Source: M3007 sp046155725 (lineage in GTDB: Bacteria; Bacteroidota; Bacteroidia; Chitinophagales; Saprospiraceae). Taken from it: 15,874 nucleotides of DNA. Positions 12,970 through 15,874 of the stretch are shown here, piece by piece (positions within the stretch are counted from its first letter, which is position 1; every line of letters begins with the position of its first letter). The notes under the pieces were generated by a model. That model was not told the DNA's origin and did not search any database. It saw only the letters and a program-made list of their open reading frames with translations. The stretch is from the NCBI GenBank assembly GCA_046155725.1, contig JBJXFT010000113.1, forward strand, positions 1 through 15,874, read 5' to 3'. A program made the translations under genes and the position numbers.

Positions 12970-13405
12970 AATTTCCTGCTGCGGCGGCTTCGGGCTTCTT
13001 GTCCACTTTGCCCACCAAGGCCAGCGGGATGCTCTGCATGGAATCAAAATTGGTGATCACCGACACGATGCGGTAAAAATCGCCTTCTTTCAGGCCGTCG
13101 TAGGTCACTTTGATGATGCCGGTTTTGCCCGGTGCTATCGGGTTTTGCTCCCACTCAGCGACGGTGCAGTGGCAGGTGCTTTTCACTTGGAGGATCATCA
13201 GGTTTTCGCTGCTGATGTTTTTCACCCGGTATTCCCGCATGACGGGCTGGCCAAACGGCATGTTGCCCGTAGTGATCTGGCGGTCGAGCCATTCCACCTT
13301 GCCCGCATTTTGCGAGTTGTCCACGGCTTTGAGCGTTTGCGCGGAGGCGTTGAAGGCCAAGAGAGGCGCGAAGAGAAGCAAAGAAAGTTTGAAAAGATGT
13401 TTCAT
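12968..13405 (-). CDS. Exported DUF1573 domain protein
   Basis: The ATG at 13405 gives 145 residues. The longer frame starts with TTG at 13423 and adds six residues before the signal peptide. MKHLFKLSLLLFAPLLAFNASAQ is a good type I signal. The mature part carries the DUF1573 pattern: REYRVKNISSENLMILQV, then STCHCTVAEW with two Cys, then PIAPGKTGIIKVTYD and ITNFDSMQSIPLALVGKV. This is an Ig-like beta sandwich common in Bacteroidota, usually of unknown role in the periplasm or at the surface. A low-complexity PEAAAAGN tail ends it. Confidence 0.87.
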   Translation of the reverse strand: MKHLFKLSLLLFAPLLAFNASAQTLKAVDNSQNAGKVEWLDRQITTGNMPFGQPVMREYRVKNISSENLMILQVKSTCHCTVAEWEQNPIAPGKTGIIKVTYDGLKEGDFYRIVSVITNFDSMQSIPLALVGKVDKKPEAAAAGN

Positions 13406-13485
13406 AAAAAACGTGATTGCCAATGAACTGGATTGAAATGAACGATACTGGGAACGGTAGTTTCAAAAATTAGGCCGAAAACAGG

Positions 13486-15048
13486 CTACCGCAGCCGGCG
13501 CACCAAAAACGTTCCGTTTTTCAGGTCGTAGCGCTGGAATGCTTTGGCAAAATTGTCTGCCGCCGTTTGGGCCGCCGCCTCGGTAGGGTAGGGGTCGCCC
13601 ATCCACACGAGCCAGCCAGTGCGGTCGGCGGCGATGCAACTTTGCGAAGCCCATTGACAGGGCAGGCCCCGCTCGCGGAGTTCGTAGGCGCGGTCGGCAG
13701 CCGATTCTTTTTTGTCGAAGGCATTGTCTTGCACAATCCAGCCGCGCTCGGTTTGCAAGATGGTGCAAGGGTCGGGCGCTTTTGCCCCAGGTGTTGCCGA
13801 TTTTGGGGCGCGCTTGGGGTTTGGCTTTTCGTCTTCAATGCCGGGGTATTCCTCCTCCTCGTCGTCGCCCGAAAGGTTGATGGTGTTTTCTTCGTCTCTG
13901 AATTTTTTGTTTTTGGAAACTGGGTACTGCTTCGGAACGCCCGTCGGTATGCCGTCTGCGGGGATCGTTTCGTTTTCCAGCAGATAGCCCACCTGGTCTT
14001 CGGGGTTCAGCCCGCGTGGGCGGAGTTCGAGTTCTTTCAAGTCGGCCACCCGTTCGTCGCTGAAGGTGTTCACTTGCCAAAACAGCGGCGCGGTCACCAG
14101 AACCGCCAAAAAGGCTACCCATTTCTGTACGCCCTGTGCGCTCATGAAGCGGGTGTATACAGAGGAGGTTTCGCCCACAGGCTTGCGCAGCGCAGCCCAG
14201 ACATTCTTTTTGAAAGGGTCGAAAAGAAGGTAGTGGATGGGGCGATAAATCTTGTTCCACAATGCCGTGAGCGCGTCGGGGGCTTTGGGTCGGCGGGCGG
14301 CCATGTTCCCCACATTTTGGCTGAAAGCCTGATACCAGTCCGCCCGCGTCACCCATTGGGTCATCTGGCGGTCTTTGCCAAAAATGCCGAGCCGCGAGGG
14401 GTCAATCACTTTGCGCACCATGCCCTCCATCGGCACGATGGCGAGGCCGATGCCATTGTACACGCACTGGTTGCGGAGTTCGAGGAGGTAGGGGTCGTTG
14501 GGCGCTGGGAACACGTCTTCGGCCAGCGCGACCCACTGCTCGTCGGCAAAATATTGCTTAAACTGTTGGATGGCAAAGATGTAGCGGTATTTGCGCCAGC
14601 CTTGCATGACGAAATACCAGCCGAAAAAACCGATCATGCCTACCCCAATCAGCAGGCCGATATTGCCCACCAGCCCCAACTCCACGAGCCGGACGAAGTC
14701 GGTCTGGTAGAAAAAAACGTAGGCCAGCGCGGCGCAGACGATGCCAAATGCCGTGCAGTCCCAGAGGAAATAATGAAGGTTGAGTTGGAATTTCACCTCT
14801 TCCGCTTTGTCGCGCGAGGTGGCCTCGTAGGTGCAGACGAATGGCGAGCCGTCTTCTTTTCGGAACGTGATTTTGCCATCGGCCACCCAGCCTTCCTTGC
14901 TCACGTTGTCGAGTTCCACCGACACCGAATTGGGCATCGGCTCGTAGCGGTTTTTGTAAAAGTCGCGGAGGAAAGGCGCGAACCGCCGCTTCACTTCGTC
15001 CTCCGTGAGGCTACTGCTGTGTGGTGTAAAAGATTGGCTTTCTTGCAT
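13486..15048 (-). CDS. Large membrane protein with SPOR-like C-terminal region, function unknown
   Basis: The ATG at 15048 (MQESQSF) is preferred over TTG at 15066; the product is 520 residues. Residues up to about 95 are soluble. Two membrane helices follow (WDCTAFGIVCAALAYVFFY and LGLLIGVGMIGFFGWYFVM types, about 98-145) and a third near 310-330 (VAFLAVLVTAPLFW). A Lys/Pro/Asp/Glu-rich linker leads to a C-terminal part with two similar units (GWIVQDNAFDKKESAADRAYEL and GWLVWMGDPYPTEAAAQTAAD), which recall SPOR repeats that bind denuded peptidoglycan; this is resemblance only. It follows the Uma2-like gene by 14 bp and is probably in the same operon. Bases 14002-14016 contain the core of the REP-like repeat found near cas6. 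Confidence 0.7.
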   Translation of the reverse strand: MQESQSFTPHSSSLTEDEVKRRFAPFLRDFYKNRYEPMPNSVSVELDNVSKEGWVADGKITFRKEDGSPFVCTYEATSRDKAEEVKFQLNLHYFLWDCTAFGIVCAALAYVFFYQTDFVRLVELGLVGNIGLLIGVGMIGFFGWYFVMQGWRKYRYIFAIQQFKQYFADEQWVALAEDVFPAPNDPYLLELRNQCVYNGIGLAIVPMEGMVRKVIDPSRLGIFGKDRQMTQWVTRADWYQAFSQNVGNMAARRPKAPDALTALWNKIYRPIHYLLFDPFKKNVWAALRKPVGETSSVYTRFMSAQGVQKWVAFLAVLVTAPLFWQVNTFSDERVADLKELELRPRGLNPEDQVGYLLENETIPADGIPTGVPKQYPVSKNKKFRDEENTINLSGDDEEEEYPGIEDEKPNPKRAPKSATPGAKAPDPCTILQTERGWIVQDNAFDKKESAADRAYELRERGLPCQWASQSCIAADRTGWLVWMGDPYPTEAAAQTAADNFAKAFQRYDLKNGTFLVRRLR

Positions 15049-15062
15049 GGGAGTGCGGGTAT

Positions 15063-15479
15063 TCAAGCCAAAAACTGGCCGAGGTCATAGCCGATGGTAT
15101 CGCAAAAGGAGGGGTTTTCGCGTACTTCGCCAGCGTGGAGAGTGTATTTGCGCCAAGTCAAGTCATTGTAGTTGTACACAAAGCCCTCATGTACCCCATA
15201 GTCGTTCATGAGTTCTACCAACTTGGCAAAGTCTTTTCGAACCCCTGCGCTTGTGGAGACTTCGATGATGACCTTGTTTTGTGCTGATTGATTGTCGAAC
15301 AAAAGGATGTCGGGCGTAGGGCTGGTTTTGCCTTCGTCAATCATCGTTTCCGTAAAAGGCTCGTAAGGGATTTTCCCTTCTTTGTAAAAAAGTTGGCCGA
15401 GCGCCGTCATCAATTTGCCGATGACGCGCTGGTGGGGTTTAGGTGCATTGACTCCCATGAAAATCGTGTTGTCGAGCAT
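15063..15479 (-). CDS. Uma2-like PD-(D/E)XK fold protein
   Basis: The ATG at 15479 gives 138 residues; a TTG at 15503 would overlap the promoter box. The core TSPTPDILLFD (P56, D57), then NKVIIEVS (E73) and DFAKLVELMNDYGVHEGFVYNY (K86), matches the Uma2/DUF820 pattern, a restriction-endonuclease-like fold. The N-terminal HQRVIGKLMTALGQLFY helix is also typical. It is shorter than most family members (about 190). Uma2 proteins are widespread and mostly uncharacterised, with nuclease activity assumed from the fold. It is the first gene of a two-gene unit with the membrane protein. Confidence 0.75.
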   Translation of the reverse strand: MLDNTIFMGVNAPKPHQRVIGKLMTALGQLFYKEGKIPYEPFTETMIDEGKTSPTPDILLFDNQSAQNKVIIEVSTSAGVRKDFAKLVELMNDYGVHEGFVYNYNDLTWRKYTLHAGEVRENPSFCDTIGYDLGQFLA

Positions 15480-15500
15480 TGCGAGAATATTTTTTTCAGG

Positions 15501-15508
15501 CAAAAATA
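15501..15508 (-). promoter_or_regulatory. -7 promoter box (TATTTTTG) for the Uma2-like gene
   Basis: TATTTTTG on the minus strand matches TAnnTTTG, 21 bases before the ATG at 15479. It supports the shorter start. No well-spaced -33 box is seen. Confidence 0.4.
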
Positions 15509-15554
15509 CTGCTTTTTTGACCTGTTCAGATTTGACAACTTTTTAAAAAATTGC

Positions 15555-15581
15555 CCCCTCTCACCCCTCTCACCCCTCTCA
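15555..15581. repeat. Three perfect CCCCTCTCA repeats overlapping the fabH stop
   Basis: The 9-bp unit repeats at 15555, 15564 and 15573, and the last copy includes the fabH stop codon (15579-15581 on the minus strand). It contains the same CTCTCAC heptamer found before the reverse transcriptase start. Confidence 0.75.
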
Positions 15582-15874
15582 CCAAGTAATCACGGTCCCC
15601 GCATACGCCAGCCCGCCGCCGAAGCCAAAGATCAGGATGCGGTCGCCGCGCTTGACTTTGCCTGATTTCAGGCCGTTGTAGAGGGCGATAGGGATGCTGG
15701 CCGAAGAAGTGTTGCCATAGTCCACGATGCTTTCCAATATTTTTTCTATCGGGAATCCCGTCTCGTTGCAGATGCCTTCTATGATGCGCAGATTGGCGCT
15801 GTGCGGTACCAGCCAATCAATGTCGGAGAGGCTCAGGCCATTGGCCGCAGCGAGCAAGGGCATCTGCTCTGCCG
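15579..15874 (-). CDS. fabH: 3-oxoacyl-ACP synthase III (FabH), C-terminal part
   Basis: FabH starts fatty acid synthesis by condensing acetyl-CoA (or a branched acyl-CoA) with malonyl-ACP. About 98 C-terminal residues are visible and the frame continues off the window edge. The catalytic His lies in DWLVPHSANLRII and the catalytic Asn in YGNTSSASIPIAL. The end, GDRILIFGFGGGLAYAGTVI, is the conserved glycine-rich closing strand. The catalytic Cys lies outside the window, so the assignment to FabH rather than a FabH-like synthase (for example in lipid or alkene pathways) rests on this half only. Confidence 0.88.
   Translation of the reverse strand, partial: AEQMPLLAAANGLSLSDIDWLVPHSANLRIIEGICNETGFPIEKILESIVDYGNTSSASIPIALYNGLKSGKVKRGDRILIFGFGGGLAYAGTVITW

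Noticed and set aside
13567..15090. 507-residue plus-strand frame opposite the membrane protein.
   Set aside because: Antisense shadow with His/Gly/Val-rich composition and no domain; the minus-strand gene has membrane helices and operon layout.
12968..15874. Genes right of cas6 as possible CRISPR effectors, including the Uma2-like nuclease-fold protein.
   Set aside because: They are on the opposite strand, separated by a palindrome, and belong to DUF1573, Uma2, SPOR-like and FabH families; no HD, Palm or RAMP motif was seen.

Overview
The window looks like a chromosomal segment of a Bacteroidota bacterium of moderately high GC, probably of the Saprospiria type. The class-level placement is inference. 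Supporting signs are a secreted protein with a type IX secretion (T9SS) sorting tail, SPII lipoproteins with short poorly conserved bodies, a DUF1573 protein, several TAnnTTTG-type -7 promoter boxes just upstream of starts, and many small palindromic repeats of the kind scattered through these genomes.

Left part (1-8140), mostly housekeeping and envelope genes: the end of a membrane-anchored TPR protein; RNase R (minus), whose catalytic domain carries an in-frame palindromic repeat insertion; a secreted cytochrome c / copper monooxygenase-like protein with a T9SS tail; a small one-pass membrane protein; a lipoprotein-rimM pair; and two small exported proteins. A 159-bp fold-back element lies just past the rimM stop. 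A very strong bidirectional hairpin terminator closes this part at 8088-8138.

Centre (8191-12969), a compact CRISPR locus: an array of 8 identical 37-bp repeats and 7 spacers, a 562-bp non-coding leader region, then on the plus strand cas1, cas2, a free-standing retron-type reverse transcriptase (NAxxH and YADD motifs) and a Cas6b-type crRNA endoribonuclease. A Bacteroidota-type -7 box at 8771-8778 and an ATTGCGAC handle indicate that the array is read on the minus strand, away from the cas genes. No cas3, cas5, cas7, cas8, cas9, cas10, cas12 or cas13 gene is present, and ordinary chromosomal genes lie on both sides. The locus can therefore plausibly acquire spacers (Cas1, Cas2, RT, perhaps from RNA) and cut pre-crRNA (Cas6), but interference would have to come from elsewhere in the genome. 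The gaps between these genes hold distinct short tandem repeats and REP-like palindromes.

Right part (12968-15874), minus strand: a DUF1573 protein, a Uma2-like nuclease-fold protein followed by a large membrane protein with a SPOR-like tail, and the C-terminal part of FabH (3-oxoacyl-ACP synthase III), cut by the window edge.
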